From positions 1-6,838 of the forward strand of contig SLMF01000721.1 in assembly GCA_007133715.1 (NCBI GenBank): DNA of 6,838 nt. The letters are read 5' to 3'. The notes under the pieces are model-generated. The model ran no database searches. It was not told where the DNA came from and saw only the letters and a list, made by a program, of their open reading frames with translations. A program made the translations under genes and the position numbers. Origin of the DNA: Planctomycetaceae bacterium (GTDB taxonomy: Bacteria; Planctomycetota; Planctomycetia; Pirellulales; Pirellulaceae). Below, in pieces: positions 5,490-6,838 of the stretch. Numbering within the stretch: the stretch's first letter is position 1; each line of letters begins with the position of its first letter.

Positions 5490-6838
5490 ATGTCTGCGGA
5501 GCGGTTTTTGAGACAGGTGGAGCAAGCGGGATTGCTGGACGAGGCGGTGTTGGCCAAGTTGCGCAAGCAGATTGCGGCGGCGAAGTCCAAGCCCTCGGCT
5601 CGTTCGATCGCCGAGGCGTTGGTCAAGAGTGGTCACCTGACTCGTTTTCAGGCCTCAAAACTGGTGGAACAAGTGGGCGGCGCAGAAAAACCGCCGCCCG
5701 TGCCCGAGGCGCGGCCTGCTGCCAGCGAGGAGCCTTTAGCCCCGTTGAGTGATGACGATCTGGGGTTGGTTCCGCTGGACGACGAAGCGAGTCCGCCGGC
5801 GAAATCGCCACCCGCGACGGGGCTCCCGGGTACAACGCAGGATGTGTCCCCCGACGATTCCTTGGAATTGGTGGTCGATGACGAGGAGGTCTCCGGAGGT
5901 CTGGAACCGGTCGCCGATCTGGAACCGGTCGAGGGCCTGCAGCCGGTCGAGGGCCTGCAGCCGGTCGGGGGTCTGGAGCCGGTCGGGGGTCTGGAGCCGG
6001 TCGGGGGTCTGGAGCCGGTCGGGGGTCTGCAGCCGGTCGAGGGCGGGGGGCTCGAACCTTTGGACGACCTGGAAATGTCCGGTCAACCGGCGGGGCGAAA
6101 ATTACCCGGCAGACGGAAACCCGCGGCTCGCAAAAACGTTTGGGACTCGAAACTCTTGCTGCTGGGCGGAGGTGCCTTGGCGCTGTTCCTGATCCTGGGA
6201 ACTGCCCTCTGGATGTCGTTGACCCGGGGCACGGCTGCCGAGTTGTTGGCGGCGGCCGATGAAGACTATCGCTCGGGTGCCTATTCACAAGCGATTGCCC
6301 GGTACGAGCGGTTTTTGCAACGGTTTCCTCAGGACCCCAATGCCAGTGTCGCCCGGGTGAAGATCGGCACTGCGCGGATGTGGCAAGCGGTGAGTGCCTC
6401 GGCCGACATGACCCGCGCGCTGCAAACGGCGCAAACCGTGCTGCCCGAGATTCGGGAGGAAGACGCTTTTGCCCAACTCCGTCCGGAGTTGGCGTCGATC
6501 TTGCCGGATATTGCGGAGGGTTTTGCCCAGCAGGCGCGAGCGCAGAGCGATCTGGAACGCGCGGAGGAGTTGGTCGATCTGGCGGAGGAGGCGCTCGAGC
6601 TGGTGAACAACCCCGTTTACGTGCCGACGTCGCAGCGTCGGCGAGTGGAAGCCAAATTGGCCAAGATTGACGAGACCTTGGTTCTGGCACGGCGGAACAT
6701 TCATCGGAGCCAGCGGTTGGCGGAAGTGATCGTTCAGATGCGAGCCGCGGCCGACGCGGGTGATACGGTCGAAGCGTTTCGTTTGCGGCATGTGCTGTTA
6801 CATGGCCAGCGGGACGAGGACGGCCAGGCGGAAGTGCC
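5490..6838 (+). CDS. Single-pass membrane protein with N-terminal helical module, hexapeptide-repeat linker and TPR-like periplasmic part; 3' end outside window
   Basis: The frame runs from ATG 5490, preceded by AGGGGA (5480-5485), to the right edge: 449 codons and no stop. Residues 1-62 form a helical module (AERFLRQVEQAGLLDEAVL ... LVKSGHLTRFQASKLVE), a pattern I recall at the N-terminus of planctomycetal Ser/Thr kinases and related proteins. Residues 65-200 are a Pro/acidic low-complexity linker containing eight hexapeptide repeats (136-183). A basic stretch, GRKLPGRRKPAARKN (202-216), precedes one transmembrane helix (220-243), so the N-terminus should be cytoplasmic. After it, residues 249-300 look like a TPR-type helical pair (AAADEDYRSGAYSQAIARYERFLQRFP), followed by long charged helices to 449. 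The rest is missing; a C-terminal propeller or similar domain is possible but cannot be seen. It lies 18 bp after the zinc-ribbon exbD, so it is probably co-transcribed with it. Function unknown; a partner or scaffold of the motor is a guess from position. Confidence 0.85.
   Translation, partial: MSAERFLRQVEQAGLLDEAVLAKLRKQIAAAKSKPSARSIAEALVKSGHLTRFQASKLVEQVGGAEKPPPVPEARPAASEEPLAPLSDDDLGLVPLDDEASPPAKSPPATGLPGTTQDVSPDDSLELVVDDEEVSGGLEPVADLEPVEGLQPVEGLQPVGGLEPVGGLEPVGGLEPVGGLQPVEGGGLEPLDDLEMSGQPAGRKLPGRRKPAARKNVWDSKLLLLGGGALALFLILGTALWMSLTRGTAAELLAAADEDYRSGAYSQAIARYERFLQRFPQDPNASVARVKIGTARMWQAVSASADMTRALQTAQTVLPEIREEDAFAQLRPELASILPDIAEGFAQQARAQSDLERAEELVDLAEEALELVNNPVYVPTSQRRRVEAKLAKIDETLVLARRNIHRSQRLAEVIVQMRAAADAGDTVEAFRLRHVLLHGQRDEDGQAEV
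5895..6038 (+). repeat. In-frame 18-bp tandem repeat, eight units
   Basis: Eight consecutive 18-bp units encode hexapeptides of the form x-x-L-(E/Q)-P-V: GGLEPV, ADLEPV, EGLQPV twice, GGLEPV three times, GGLQPV. The two EGLQPV units (5931-5966) are identical at DNA level, as are the three GGLEPV units (5967-6020). Such identity suggests recent expansion by slippage or unequal recombination. Copy number may vary between strains or be misassembled. The unit length keeps the frame, so changes only lengthen or shorten the cytoplasmic linker. Confidence 0.95.

Noticed and set aside
5623..6690. Long open frame (355 codons) on the minus strand opposite the last gene, rich in Arg-Pro repeats
   Set aside because: It is antisense to a well-supported coding frame with domains and a membrane helix. 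Its repeats are the reverse reading of the hexapeptide repeat, and open antisense frames are common at this GC content.
1..6838. CRISPR arrays, tRNA or rRNA genes, insertion sequences, phage genes
   Set aside because: I saw no spaced direct repeats, no tRNA-like cloverleaf or CCA end, no rRNA sequence, and no transposase or integrase motifs. The only tandem repeat is the in-frame 18-bp one.

Overview
The window looks like chromosomal DNA of a planctomycete, most likely Pirellulales. The basis is the gene set: a secreted alpha/alpha-toroid protein next to ExbB and tandem ExbD genes, an MJ0042-type zinc ribbon fused to ExbD, and an N-terminal helical module of the kind I recall from planctomycetal kinase-like proteins. 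Moderately high GC and frequent GTG/TTG codons fit. This assignment is inference from gene content; no rRNA or other phylogenetic marker is present.

Layout: (1) 1-391, minus strand: the N-terminal 130 codons of an M16 (insulinase/pitrilysin-like) metallopeptidase that runs off the left edge. (2) 392-838: a divergent intergenic region with a good sigma70-type promoter for the rightward genes (TTGACA-N17-TAGCAT), a weaker candidate for the peptidase gene, and a leader of about 120 nt containing a long-range inverted repeat. (3) 839-6838, plus strand: six co-directional genes with gaps of 81, 92, 78, 2 and 18 bp, plausibly one transcription unit. In order they encode a secreted toroid protein with a C-terminal HEAT-like segment, a single-pass inner-membrane protein of unrecognised family, an ExbB/TolQ proton-channel subunit, a first ExbD/TolR, a second ExbD with an N-terminal zinc ribbon, and a single-pass protein with a hexapeptide-repeat linker and a TPR-like periplasmic part that runs off the right edge.

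Working model (inference): ExbB and the two ExbD proteins form a proton-driven motor in the inner membrane. The gene just before exbB, with one N-terminal membrane anchor, an acidic/Gly-rich linker and a C-terminal periplasmic domain, sits where TonB or TolA would be expected and may transmit force. The toroid protein and the TPR-like protein would be periplasmic partners. No recognisable TonB, TolA, TolB or Pal is encoded in the window. This is the most interesting system here: a candidate lineage-specific Tol/Ton-like envelope machine with unfamiliar accessory parts.
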